A stretch of 64,000 nt of DNA from CAYOUV01 sp964407265 (GTDB lineage: Bacteria; Chloroflexota; Anaerolineae; Anaerolineales; Villigracilaceae). The stretch is from contig CAYOUV010000005.1 of assembly GCA_964407265.1 (NCBI GenBank), forward strand, positions 18,886-82,885. Reading direction: 5' to 3'. Positions within the stretch are counted from its first letter, which is position 1, and every line of letters begins with the position of its first letter. Position numbers and translations under genes: made by a program. The notes under the pieces were generated by a model. That model was not told the DNA's origin and made no database searches. It saw only the letters and a program-made list of their open reading frames with translations. This document shows positions 18,124-26,834 of the stretch, one piece after another.

Positions 18124-19332
18124 TTATCTCTCCACCGCATGGCACTCGTGACAATACGCAGAAGATTGATCCTGCCCGTTTTGGGTGCAGCCACTGCCCA
18201 TCACGGGGCGAAAGATAAAATACTGCTGCGTGGCTTTGCCAATCAGTTCGTAGCTTCCACCTGGCAGGACGCGAGTATTCCAAAGCGGCTCACCTTTTTC
18301 AGTGACCAGGATGGTTTCGCCGAGTTTTAAATCCACGACCGGGTTGAGCAGCGCAAGCCTGAAGGCGATGTCATTCGGGTCGGTCAGCGTTTTGGTTAAA
18401 GGCAGTTCGGTAGGCGTACCGTGACAGGTTTTACACTGAACATATTCAATGCTTTTCTGGTTGGCGTGGATATCGCCGTCGCCCATCACTTCGGTCCGCG
18501 TATGGCAGTCCACGCAATCCAGGGTGTATTCACACTGCGTAAATTGGGCGATGGGTTGGTAGTAATTGTCAATCCGTTTTATAGATTGGTCGCTACGCTC
18601 AACAAAGGTCATGGTCTGTAAATCATAATTACCACGATTATGACAGGCATTGCATTGCGTGTACGGGATGGCAGTCGAGAAGGTATGCTCTGCGGTCGCG
18701 TGGCAGGCAGCGCACCCTGTTTGACGTTCGTAAGCGAGACCTTCTCGCGGCCGGGTGTGGAGGTGGCAGGTCAAACAGTTCTCTCCAAATTTTTGGATAG
18801 ACGGATTGTTTGCACTGGTCGGGTCGAAGGCAGCCAGGGAAGTGATGCCGGTTTGGGTTTGCTCGTCCGTGATGGCTGCAATTCCAAAGTAAGCCTTCAA
18901 ATCAGGTTGTGCGCCAAACGTATAACGAATACTGGCAATCGCGCCCGCATACGTGGATTGGACGCTGGTCAGCACGCGCTGGATATGATCCCGCTCATCC
19001 GCAGCGCTCCCGGAATGACATTTGCTACCACCACACGAGGCTTCCACCACTGACAGGTCGGACGGGTTGGCCTCGCCACGCATACTGCTGTGCGCCAGGT
19101 CCGCATCCAAGGCCAGGCGTTCGCCGCCGTGACAGATGACGCAGCCGAAAGTCTTGACCGGATGCGAAGGGCTGATCTCAGGCAGGTCGGCATGGCAGGT
19201 CAGGCAGTATTCAGGCTGGCCCGTGAGCGTAGGGATTAACGCAACGGGGTGAACTTGACGCGAATCCAGCCACCAGACCAAGGCCAGGGTGAAAAGCAGG
19301 AAACCGGATGCAATCGTTAGGATCTTTTTCAT
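18124..19332 (-). CDS. multihaem c-type cytochrome
   Basis: 402 residues with an N-terminal signal anchor (KKILTIASGFLLFTLALVWW). I count eight CxxCH motifs (CLTCH twice, CVICH, CAACH, CNACH, CVDCH, CKTCH and CHECH near the C-terminus) plus one CX4CH motif (CGGSKCH), so up to nine haems. The extracytoplasmic protein probably takes electrons from the Rieske/cytochrome b pair or passes them to the molybdoenzyme. The CX4CH spacing is uncommon and may need a dedicated haem lyase. No catalytic signature of nitrite or tetrathionate reductase was recognised. Confidence 0.9.
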   Translation of the reverse strand: MKKILTIASGFLLFTLALVWWLDSRQVHPVALIPTLTGQPEYCLTCHADLPEISPSHPVKTFGCVICHGGERLALDADLAHSSMRGEANPSDLSVVEASCGGSKCHSGSAADERDHIQRVLTSVQSTYAGAIASIRYTFGAQPDLKAYFGIAAITDEQTQTGITSLAAFDPTSANNPSIQKFGENCLTCHLHTRPREGLAYERQTGCAACHATAEHTFSTAIPYTQCNACHNRGNYDLQTMTFVERSDQSIKRIDNYYQPIAQFTQCEYTLDCVDCHTRTEVMGDGDIHANQKSIEYVQCKTCHGTPTELPLTKTLTDPNDIAFRLALLNPVVDLKLGETILVTEKGEPLWNTRVLPGGSYELIGKATQQYFIFRPVMGSGCTQNGQDQSSAYCHECHAVER

Positions 19333-19365
19333 AAGATTTTGGGCAAGATGATGTATTTTCTCGCC

Positions 19366-20397
19366 TTAGACCGGAATTAGCGAAAACAGGGTAAGCGCAA
19401 TTATGATCAGCACGATCAAGCTGACAACCATCTGTGCCAGGCGATTGGATTTGGGAAACCAGCGTCCGACTTCTGATTCGGCGGGTTTTGGAAAGACGTA
19501 TGGAACGAGAGCAAGCACGGCCAGCATGCCCAGCGGGACCAGCACACCCCACAGGAACGGGTCACCCCATTTGAGCATTTGCTGAATCCAAAGGAAGAAC
19601 CACGGCGCACGCGCCTCGGCTGTGAGATTCGGTTTTCCCGTCATAGCCGGGGCGATGGGGGCAGGGATGAAACTTGCCAGCAGGATCAGCGCGATCCCGA
19701 CCACAAACATAGCCAGCACTTCGCGGCGTACCAATTCATCACGAGAGATACGCGCGTTTTCTCTTCGGAGTTGCGGCGGTGGTACGGCAATGCCGCCATC
19801 GCGGCGCACCCGGAAAGCATGCCAGATCGCGAGAATTGTGACAACGATCGTTAGACCAAAGATGTGCCAGGTGTAAAAGCGCAGCAGGGCGGTCGAGCAG
19901 GCTTGGCCTCCTCCAACTGCGATGCGGAAGAGGAAATCACCGATCAGCGGGATGGTTTTGAGCAGGTTGGTGCCAGTCACCAAAGGCCAGCAAACGTCGA
20001 TATCCCAGCGCAGGATGTAGCCAGTGAAATCGAACAAGACGGATAAGACAAAGAGCGCCAGACCCAGCAGGTAATTGAAACTGCGCGGTTGACTATAAGC
20101 AGCAGTGAAAATCACGCGCAACAAATGTATGGCTACAACGACCAGCAACAATTGGGCGGCCCAGTAGTGCAGGTTGCGGACCAGTCCGCCAAAGGGGACG
20201 AGATAGGTGATGGTTTGAACCGAAAGCGCGGCTTGATCTGGATTAGGAACGTAGTAAAACATTTCCAAAATACCCGTCAGGCCAAGGACCAGCATCAGGA
20301 AAATTGCCGTCCCACCCGCCCCCAACGTGTAACGCCAGCGCGCCTGGGCGGCTGGAATCGTGGGCGGGTGCAGATGGTGAAAGAAGGAAGGGCGCAT
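19366..20397 (-). CDS. cytochrome b (b6-like core with fused subunit IV-like tail)
   Basis: 343 residues from the ATG at 20397 (AGGA 4-7 nt upstream); a longer frame to 20454 lacks a ribosome site. Haem-ligand histidines lie in RNLHYWAAQ, AIHLLRV, YTWHIFG and IWHAFRV, two on each of two membrane helices as in bc1/b6f. The C-terminal third has three more membrane segments, like subunit IV. Together with the Rieske protein and the multihaem cytochrome it forms a quinol-cytochrome c reductase-like module. It is separated from the upstream NrfD gene by 184 bp containing a strong hairpin. Confidence 0.92.
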   Translation of the reverse strand: MRPSFFHHLHPPTIPAAQARWRYTLGAGGTAIFLMLVLGLTGILEMFYYVPNPDQAALSVQTITYLVPFGGLVRNLHYWAAQLLLVVVAIHLLRVIFTAAYSQPRSFNYLLGLALFVLSVLFDFTGYILRWDIDVCWPLVTGTNLLKTIPLIGDFLFRIAVGGGQACSTALLRFYTWHIFGLTIVVTILAIWHAFRVRRDGGIAVPPPQLRRENARISRDELVRREVLAMFVVGIALILLASFIPAPIAPAMTGKPNLTAEARAPWFFLWIQQMLKWGDPFLWGVLVPLGMLAVLALVPYVFPKPAESEVGRWFPKSNRLAQMVVSLIVLIIIALTLFSLIPV

Positions 20398-20449
20398 AAT
20401 TCCTGATGATATCCCTAGAGTATAACCGTCGGTACAACTTTCTGGTGAT

Positions 20450-20486
20450 GACAAGCCTCCCGCTGTCGTTTGGCGGGAGGCTTGTC
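20450..20486 (-). repeat. 14-bp perfect hairpin between the molybdoenzyme and cytochrome b gene blocks
   Basis: GACAAGCCTCCCGC at 20450-20463 pairs perfectly with GCGGGAGGCTTGTC at 20473-20486 around a 9-nt loop. It sits in the only long gap (20398-20581) in the operon. No U-run follows on either strand, so it is not a classical intrinsic terminator; an mRNA processing or stability element, or a partial terminator, are the alternatives. Confidence 0.6.
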
Positions 20487-20581
20487 AGATGGGCAGTTGC
20501 CCGTCGAAACGGGTGCTTGTTGAGGGCTTACTCTGTCTGCAGCAAAGACGGAGCTAGAGGAACAATTCAAGTGGTATGTTA

Positions 20582-21778
20582 TCAGTCACCTGTAGGGTGA
20601 GCTGCCTGTCCGTGCCCGTCCTCGCTTTCGAAAAGTGGCAAGTACTTCGCGGCCAAGCCAAAGACCAGAATACCGGCCGAGAAGATCCCAATCGAAAGGA
20701 AGACTTCTGGCAAGGTTGGGAGATAGTGCGCGTTGTTTGCCATCAGCCTTGGTATATAAGTTAGTGGATCCGGATGTCTAACAGCGAACCAGCTCACGTT
20801 GAAGCGGTTCAGGATCATACCGACCAGCAAGATAATGGAGCTGATCAGCAAACCATTGGAGTTCTGGCGGATCCTCTTGATCGAGAATAAGATGATCGGA
20901 ATGATCGAACCGAGCAGGATTTCCGTCCAGAACAGAATACTCATCAGTCCGCTGTTGAACAGGTATTGCAAGTCGCCGGCGAGCGTTAGCTGGGTGAAGC
21001 GCACAATCAGGTACAAGCCCAACACATACGGGGTGGCTTTGCCCAGTTTCTCCAACAAATCCAGCTCAAGTCCGCGATGAAAATAACGTGAACTTAGCGT
21101 CGACTCGAAGATAATCATCGCCAGGCCAATGGCGAGAGCCGAGATAAAAAACAGCACCGGCAAAATAGGCGTCCACCATAACGGGTAAAGTTTCTCCGGC
21201 TGAATTAATAATAGTGAGCCGAGCGAAGATTGGTGCAGGGTGGAAAGGACCACACCGAGAATCACAAACGGCATAACATATTTATGGAGTAAATGCGCCC
21301 ACTTTTCCCATTTAAGCCCTTCGAAGACAACTGGCGCAAATTCAATGGCCAGCACGGTCAAGTAGCTCATCACACACAGACCGATTTCCAACAGGACCGA
21401 GGTGTGGTTCATGTGGATCATCATATACCAGATACGTTCAGGATGACCGAGGTCGACCAGCAGGGCGACCACGACCAAGATATAACCGAGAAAGCCGGTC
21501 AGCACGGAAGGGCGCAGCAGCGGTCGGAATTCCTTCAGCTCGAAGATATATACAATGGCAGCCATGACGAAGGCGCCGCTGCCGATGGCCACTCCGGTGA
21601 ACAGGTCGAAGCTGATCCAAAAACCCCAGGGGTAGGAGTAGCTCAAATCACTAATCGCGCCGATGCCCGCAAAGTAACGTACCATGGCAATGATGAAGGC
21701 GATCCCCACCAGGGTCAGCAGGACCATTACGAATGGGCTGAGGCGGAGACGCGGATTGATGGCAATTTGCATTTTCAT
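20582..21778 (-). CDS. NrfD/PsrC/HybB-type membrane subunit
   Basis: 398 residues with about 9-10 membrane segments. The PsrC/HybB-like WGFWISFDLFTGVAIGSGAF stretch and LVDLGHPERIWYMM near the quinone site are typical. Its start overlaps the stop of the FeS subunit gene by 4 nt. It anchors the molybdoenzyme to the membrane and exchanges electrons with the quinone pool. With the FeS and molybdopterin subunits it makes a complete PsrABC-like enzyme. Confidence 0.93.
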   Translation of the reverse strand: MKMQIAINPRLRLSPFVMVLLTLVGIAFIIAMVRYFAGIGAISDLSYSYPWGFWISFDLFTGVAIGSGAFVMAAIVYIFELKEFRPLLRPSVLTGFLGYILVVVALLVDLGHPERIWYMMIHMNHTSVLLEIGLCVMSYLTVLAIEFAPVVFEGLKWEKWAHLLHKYVMPFVILGVVLSTLHQSSLGSLLLIQPEKLYPLWWTPILPVLFFISALAIGLAMIIFESTLSSRYFHRGLELDLLEKLGKATPYVLGLYLIVRFTQLTLAGDLQYLFNSGLMSILFWTEILLGSIIPIILFSIKRIRQNSNGLLISSIILLVGMILNRFNVSWFAVRHPDPLTYIPRLMANNAHYLPTLPEVFLSIGIFSAGILVFGLAAKYLPLFESEDGHGQAAHPTGD

Positions 21779-22575
21779 TTAGTCTCCTCCGTTGATTCTT
21801 CGGCTTCGGCAGGCTCTTCCGTCGCAGCTTCTTTTTTCTTGTTGTAAGCGTGCACCCCAACGGAAACACCGGTCAGCACCGCCCCCCAGGTCACGGCAAA
21901 GGGGATGGTCAAGCCCATGACGGCTTCGCTGACGTCTTTGACCGGTTTTGAACCAAGCTCAGGCAGGCCGAGTTCGCTGAATGGAACATGCGAGAGAATG
22001 AGATATGAAGTGCCGCCGTTTTCCGTTTCGCCATAGACATGATCGATGTAGCGATCCGGATGAGCCTGGATGCGCGCATGCGCTTCCACGAGCAGGTCGG
22101 CTCGCTCGCCGAACATTAATGCCTCAGTCGGACAGGTCGCCACACAGGCGGGTTCCAGGCCATTGTCAATGCGCTGCGGGCACATGGTGCATTTGTCGAT
22201 GAACGCGCCCGGGATGAGCCCCTTATCGTAGTCAAAGTGCGGCACTCCAAACGGGCAGGCGTTCATGCAGTAACGACAACCAATGCATTTGTCATGATCG
22301 TACAACACCGGTCCATCAGGGCGTTTGCTATAAGCACCCACCGGGCAGGCTGACAAACAATCGGGGTCGTCGCAGTGCATACAGTGATAGACCATCGAAG
22401 CGCGATCGAGGTCCGGATATTCTCCCTTGAGCCCAACACCTGCGACCCAGATGCGGGTCTTGTTCATCGGGATGTTGTTTTCCACACTGCAGGCCATCAT
22501 GCAGGCCCGGCAGTCAATGCAGCGCGTGGCGTCATAAAGGAAGGCTTTGTGTTTGATATTCTTAATATCGGTCAT
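21775..22575 (-). CDS. four-cluster ferredoxin subunit (PsrB/HybA/NrfC type) with C-terminal membrane segment
   Basis: 266 residues from the ATG at 22575 (GGGAGC 6 nt upstream). Cysteine groups CIDCRACMMAC, CMHCDDPDCLSAC, CIGCRYCMNAC and CTMCPQRIDNG/CVATCP supply four [4Fe-4S] clusters. The tail holds one hydrophobic helix (GLTIPFAVTWGAVLTGVSV) and ends in an acidic Glu/Ala-rich stretch. No signal peptide is seen, so it is probably exported together with the Tat-targeted catalytic subunit. Confidence 0.93.
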   Translation of the reverse strand: MTDIKNIKHKAFLYDATRCIDCRACMMACSVENNIPMNKTRIWVAGVGLKGEYPDLDRASMVYHCMHCDDPDCLSACPVGAYSKRPDGPVLYDHDKCIGCRYCMNACPFGVPHFDYDKGLIPGAFIDKCTMCPQRIDNGLEPACVATCPTEALMFGERADLLVEAHARIQAHPDRYIDHVYGETENGGTSYLILSHVPFSELGLPELGSKPVKDVSEAVMGLTIPFAVTWGAVLTGVSVGVHAYNKKKEAATEEPAEAEESTEETK

Positions 22576-22588
22576 GGTTGCTCCCATC

Positions 22589-24754
22589 TCAGGCCTTCTT
22601 TACCGATACAAATGTCTGACTGAGGGCCTGGCTACCGCTAATTGGGTCGGTGTAGGTGACATGCAGGTCCGACGAACTGGAACCGAGGCCATAGGCCGTG
22701 GTCAGCCCTTTCGAAAGATGTCCAAAGCCAGGAGTCATGTAGACACAGTCAGGTCGGATAGCCTGGGTGGCCTGCAGCTTGACGAAAATCTGGCCGACGT
22801 CGCTGGTCACCTGGACCATATCGCCGTCCCGCAGCCCCAGGGATGCCACAGTTTTGACATTCATCCACAGACCAGGCTCGTCATCATATTTGTGCAGCAA
22901 CTGGTTATTCTGTGTGCCGAACTGGGTCTGGCGGGCGTCTTTACCGGTCAGCAGATAGAATTGACCGGATTTAGGTGCAGGTGGCTGCTCCCATTTGGGG
23001 ACCCCGTCAAAACCGGCTTTGTCGAGCGTTTCAGAGCGGAGTTCGATCTTCCCGCTGGGCGTATTCCATTTGTAGAGCTCAGAATTCCCTTCAGGCAGTT
23101 CGATATATCCCTGCTTGCGAATATCATCCAGCGAAGCGCCGATTGGTGCCAGCTGCTGGGCAATGTAATCTTCGTCGTCCTGGTATTGGAAGAAATCACT
23201 AAGGCCAAGACGTTCGCCGAGCTGCTTGTAGATCCACAGCGCCGACTTGCCTTCCCCCTGTGGTTCGATGACCGGTTGGCGCAGGAAGGCACGGTTGCCA
23301 AGCACTAAAAGTGGGTCGTAGCGTTCCAGGTAGGAGGCTTCCGGCAGGACCACATCCGAGAACCAGGCTGTGTCGTTCATGATGATATCGACGGTGACGA
23401 TGAAATCCATTTTGCTGAAGGCTTGCAGCGTCTTCTTGCGATCGGGCAGGGACATGGCAGGATTTTGACGTGAGATGAACCAACCATGCGCGGTATATGG
23501 ATCCTCGGCCACGATCGAGTCTCGCAGTTGCTGAAACACGCCGATCTTGAGCGGCACGAATGGGTATTTCCAGGGCACACCGTCCAGGCGCAGAGCCGAA
23601 ACCCGCGGGTACGCAGGTTGGGGCGGAGCCCCAAGGCTGCCACTTTCGCCGCCAGCCGGGAGCAGCGTCCGTCCCCAGTTTCCCAGGATGGCGTTGAGAA
23701 TCGTGATGGCGCGTTGAGTCTGGAAAGAGTTGACGAAGTTCGAAGTACGCCAGCCGTTGTGGGCCAGCGCAAACGGCGCCGCTGCGGCAAACTCACGCGC
23801 GATGCGCCGGATCGTATCCGCCGGGATTTCGGTAATCTTGGCCGCCCATTCAGGAGTGTACTGGCGCACGCTTGTGGCGACTTCGTCAAAGCCGATCGTG
23901 TATTGATCGACAAAGGACTGGTTGTACAGGCCTTCGGTAATGATAACGTTAAGCAGCGCCAGGTGAAAAGCCAGATCCGTACCCGGGCGGACAGGCAGCC
24001 ATTCAGTTGCCTTGGCCGCCGTCTTGGTGAAGCGTGGATCAAGGTAGACTACCTTTACGCCACGGTCGATGGCATGGATCAGCTCGCCGGTTTCCGAATT
24101 GGAGATGGCCTCGGCCAGGTTGCGGCCGGTCAGGATAATGTACTTGAGCTCGCTGTAATCACGGTCCGGCTCTTCCATCCCATAAGTCATCAGGTTTGAG
24201 ACGATCATGGCGTTAAAACACAGGCTGCGCTGTGTACCGTAATTGGGTGAACCGAAAGCTTGCAGCAGGTTCTCAAACAACGGCTGGGACAGGTTGTGCG
24301 TGGACGAAAATACCATCGCTTCCGGGCCGTATTTTTGCTTGATGTCGAGCATGTTCTTGGCAACAATATCCAGGGCTTCATCCCAGGAGGCTTTGCGGAA
24401 TTTGCCCTCGCCACGCTTCCCGACTCGGACCAGCGGAGTTAACACCCGGTCAGGGTCGTAGGTGGTCATCAAGCCAGCCTGGCCGCGCGGGCACAATTTC
24501 CCTTTGGAATGCGGGTGCTCGGGGTTGCCTTCCAGCTTGACCACACGACCATCCTGGACCTTTGCCAGCAGGCCGCAGCGCCAGACGCACATTTCGCACA
24601 TGCTGGGAATGTAACCATTATTGTTCGCGTCGAGATGTCCGGCATCCCGGGCAGCCTGCGCAACTGCTGGCGGGATGAATTTACCCACAGCCAGTGCGCC
24701 GGCGAATGCTCCGCCTAACTTCAGAAAGTCTCGTCGTGATAGTGTATTCGTCAT
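22589..24754 (-). CDS. molybdopterin oxidoreductase, polysulfide/thiosulfate reductase type catalytic subunit
   Basis: 721 residues from the ATG at 24754 (GGAG 7 nt upstream). N-terminal Tat signal (SRRDFLKLGGAFAGALAVG), [4Fe-4S] motif CEMCVWRCGLL with the fourth Cys in KLCPRG, and a likely molybdenum-ligand cysteine, C179, in QRSLCFNAM. A Cys ligand is typical of PsrA/PhsA and nitrate reductase Nap branches, not the Ser branch of DMSO reductase. Sulfur-type substrates fit the YeeE pair, TusA and DsrE genes around. Arsenate or tetrathionate reductases are alternatives. Confidence 0.92.
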   Translation of the reverse strand: MTNTLSRRDFLKLGGAFAGALAVGKFIPPAVAQAARDAGHLDANNNGYIPSMCEMCVWRCGLLAKVQDGRVVKLEGNPEHPHSKGKLCPRGQAGLMTTYDPDRVLTPLVRVGKRGEGKFRKASWDEALDIVAKNMLDIKQKYGPEAMVFSSTHNLSQPLFENLLQAFGSPNYGTQRSLCFNAMIVSNLMTYGMEEPDRDYSELKYIILTGRNLAEAISNSETGELIHAIDRGVKVVYLDPRFTKTAAKATEWLPVRPGTDLAFHLALLNVIITEGLYNQSFVDQYTIGFDEVATSVRQYTPEWAAKITEIPADTIRRIAREFAAAAPFALAHNGWRTSNFVNSFQTQRAITILNAILGNWGRTLLPAGGESGSLGAPPQPAYPRVSALRLDGVPWKYPFVPLKIGVFQQLRDSIVAEDPYTAHGWFISRQNPAMSLPDRKKTLQAFSKMDFIVTVDIIMNDTAWFSDVVLPEASYLERYDPLLVLGNRAFLRQPVIEPQGEGKSALWIYKQLGERLGLSDFFQYQDDEDYIAQQLAPIGASLDDIRKQGYIELPEGNSELYKWNTPSGKIELRSETLDKAGFDGVPKWEQPPAPKSGQFYLLTGKDARQTQFGTQNNQLLHKYDDEPGLWMNVKTVASLGLRDGDMVQVTSDVGQIFVKLQATQAIRPDCVYMTPGFGHLSKGLTTAYGLGSSSSDLHVTYTDPISGSQALSQTFVSVKKA

Positions 24755-24812
24755 GAGTATCTCCAGGATCAGCAACCGGTGACCATGATTGAACACCGCT
24801 TGCTGTAGCTGA

Positions 24813-25361
24813 TTACTCTTTCTCTTTTCGCTGCATACCCATGCGGTCGATCAGATAGAACAGCAGCAGGGTCATGAGAGAAAAGGCAAGTACCGTTAAG
24901 TATGGATTGAGATTCCAGAGAACTGGGAGAACAGTGCCACCGTAGTTAGCCAAACTTGAAATCTTAGGGAAGACCTGTTGGTAGGTCAACCCGTAGATGG
25001 CTGCCCCAGTCAGGAAACCCAGCAAACCAGGGACGATGTAATCTAATTTTCCTTCGCCGGACCCGGCGACACAAGTACCTGGTCAGTACCCGGTCAGGGC
25101 CATGCCGACCCCAAATAGCAGACCGCCTACCAGATTTCCGACAATATAAGTATTAGGAACGGCCGGGAAGGTGATCAATCCCAGTCCGCGCAGGCCATAC
25201 AGACCGATCATAGCCACAACCAAGGCCGTCATCATGAATTTCAAAACCGTCATATCGGTGAAACGAAATTGGTTGACGATTTTGTGATACTTGGTTAACC
25301 CGACTTTATTCAAAGCAAAGCCGAAGAACACACCGAGGAATAAGGCAATCACAAAATTCAT
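24813..25361 (-). CDS. YeeE/YedE family transporter half with selenocysteine (in-frame UGA)
   Basis: 182 residues when the UGA at 25083-25085 is read as residue 93. Before it the frame gives a four-helix YeeE half ending GMALTGY. After it the same frame continues PGTCVAGSGEGKLDYIVPGL and two more membrane segments. The family motif is GYCPGT, so the UGA falls exactly on the conserved cysteine. A hairpin with a GGUC loop follows at the right distance (see the SECIS feature). Start at 25361 has AAGGAG 7 nt upstream, 11 nt after the first YeeE half. The YeeE family imports thiosulfate, and YedE is linked to selenium metabolism. A nonsense mutation is the alternative. Confidence 0.85.
25054..25085 (-). 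promoter_or_regulatory. UGA codon and SECIS-like hairpin for selenocysteine insertion
   Basis: On the - strand the UGA (25083-25085) is followed, 13 nt later, by TCGCCG, loop GGTC, CGGCGA (25054-25069), a perfect 6-bp stem. The bacterial SECIS in E. coli fdhF has the same GGUC apical loop at nearly the same distance from its UGA. The hairpin lies inside coding sequence, as in bacteria. Confidence 0.8.
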
Positions 25362-25372
25362 TTCATTGCTCC

Positions 25373-25918
25373 TTAATAGCGGTTCCGATAGACGATCAGA
25401 GCAGTGATGATCCCGGAGACAAACATCCCGGCGATGAACAGGAAAGCTGCCGGGACCAATAACATACCGCCCGAGATCGCCAGTCCACTGGTGCAGCCGC
25501 CGGCGATGCCAGCCGAATATTCCAGAATGATGGCACCGACGAAGCCTAATACCCAGCGCTTCCAAACTTGCGGTCCGAAAATGCGCTTCCACTGGGCATC
25601 GCTGTTGGCAGCATCTTTTTTGCCCCATTTCAATGTTCCACTCGTGGCCGCCCCAATCAGACCGCCGAAGAATACGCCAATCAGCAAGACCACCCCCCAG
25701 GTGATGCCGGGCGGCATCACAAAGTTGAAGTACAGGTTATCGAAAGCCTTGGGTGCGATGGCTTTGCCGAGCATGCCAGCCAGGTTTTCGAAAGCACCGG
25801 AAGCTCCTAACAGGCTATCTGACAGGAAGACTGCCAGAATGCCGACGATTCCAAGCAGGATGCCTGCCGCGTAAGGCGACCATTCTTCCTTGCTAATTTG
25901 CTTTATGATCCACTTCAT
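25373..25918 (-). CDS. YeeE/YedE family transporter, N-terminal half
   Basis: 181 residues from the ATG at 25918 (AAAGGA 7 nt upstream). Four or five membrane segments. The conserved cysteine motif GIAGGCTSGLAISGG (about residue 140) matches the thiosulfate-binding YeeE motif. In many bacteria the transporter is one chain of about 350 residues; here it is split into two adjacent genes, this one and the Sec-containing one 11 nt downstream. Probably imports thiosulfate or another small reduced sulfur or selenium compound for the molybdoenzyme or TusA pathway. Confidence 0.9.
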   Translation of the reverse strand: MKWIIKQISKEEWSPYAAGILLGIVGILAVFLSDSLLGASGAFENLAGMLGKAIAPKAFDNLYFNFVMPPGITWGVVLLIGVFFGGLIGAATSGTLKWGKKDAANSDAQWKRIFGPQVWKRWVLGFVGAIILEYSAGIAGGCTSGLAISGGMLLVPAAFLFIAGMFVSGIITALIVYRNRY

Positions 25919-25959
25919 GTTTTTTCCTTTCACACAAGGTGAAGAGTAATTTTCTAATC

Positions 25960-26790
25960 TTATTTCTCGTCGCTATCGGTCAATTTTTCAATAGACATCA
26001 GGACTTCAGCTGTGGCTTCAGGCTTTTCCAGCAAGCGCCGCAGGGATTTCCGGGCAGCAGGATTCAGCTTGGCAATCCCCGGAACCATGTCCACCACATC
26101 GGCTGGATACTGGCCCTCCACGGGTTTGGTTTCCTTGAATGAAACCCTTACCAGGCCTTCATTCTGGACGACAAGCGCACCACCGCCAATTACCAGGGCG
26201 CCGATCAGTGCCACCAGGATGACATTGCCCCAATTGGTTGGATACTTACCCAGGGCGTTCTCGTCATAACGCTGGACGTAGTCCACCAGGTTGGGATCGT
26301 TGGGAGCCAGGCTGGCTTCTTGTGGTGAGGCAGGAGTAGCCGGCTGGGCTGGCACTGCTGCGGCAACCGGTGTTTCACTGGCAGGAGCAGCAGGCGTGGT
26401 ATCGGCACCTGCCCCAACCGCGACCCCAAGTTCCTTGGCATAAACCTGGGCACGTGCATCCAGATCGCTGGGGTGACATTGCTGGCAGGAGGCCTTGACG
26501 TCAGAAAGCGGCGGGACCATCCCTGCATGCGCAGCAGTCTCATCGGTCGCCTGTTGGTTGCCACCATGGCAGATATAGCAGAAATCGCCAAAAGCGTGCG
26601 ACTGATGCCAGTCTGTCCCGTCATTATTAACGGGTTTCTCGCCCTGCACTTCATGGCAGTTCTTGCAGGAAGAAGCCTGCGAACCACATTGTGCGCTGGC
26701 GGGAGCAGCTGTCGCCAAAAAAATGCCGGTGGCGATGATTAATGCCATTCCAGCAATGAGAAAAGAAAAAGCAGTTTTTTTGTATTGCAT
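25960..26790 (-). CDS. membrane-anchored trihaem cytochrome c
   Basis: 276 residues. Signal peptide ending near APASAQ, then three haem motifs CKNCH, CYICH and CQQCH within residues 40-110, an Ala/Pro-rich linker (about 125-160), one membrane helix (VILVALIGALVIGGGALVV) and a cytoplasmic tail of about 60 residues. GAGGAG precedes the ATG. A shorter paralogue with the same plan is at 28267. It is the first structural gene of the - strand operon, so it is likely an electron carrier for the molybdoenzyme or for the YeeE-linked chemistry. Confidence 0.9.
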   Translation of the reverse strand: MQYKKTAFSFLIAGMALIIATGIFLATAAPASAQCGSQASSCKNCHEVQGEKPVNNDGTDWHQSHAFGDFCYICHGGNQQATDETAAHAGMVPPLSDVKASCQQCHPSDLDARAQVYAKELGVAVGAGADTTPAAPASETPVAAAVPAQPATPASPQEASLAPNDPNLVDYVQRYDENALGKYPTNWGNVILVALIGALVIGGGALVVQNEGLVRVSFKETKPVEGQYPADVVDMVPGIAKLNPAARKSLRRLLEKPEATAEVLMSIEKLTDSDEK

Positions 26791-26834
26791 GTTTTCTCCT
26801 CAATTTAGTAGGTCATTGATTGAATTGACCCGCT

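Noticed and set aside
24813..25025. Separate 70-residue membrane protein gene
   Set aside because: It is in frame with the upstream YeeE half across one UGA and completes the family; a stand-alone gene would start at a weak TTG without ribosome site.
24813..25361. Simple nonsense mutation (pseudogene)
   Set aside because: UGA lies exactly at the conserved Cys, the downstream part is undamaged, and a SECIS-like hairpin with GGUC loop is present. Not fully excluded without genome data.
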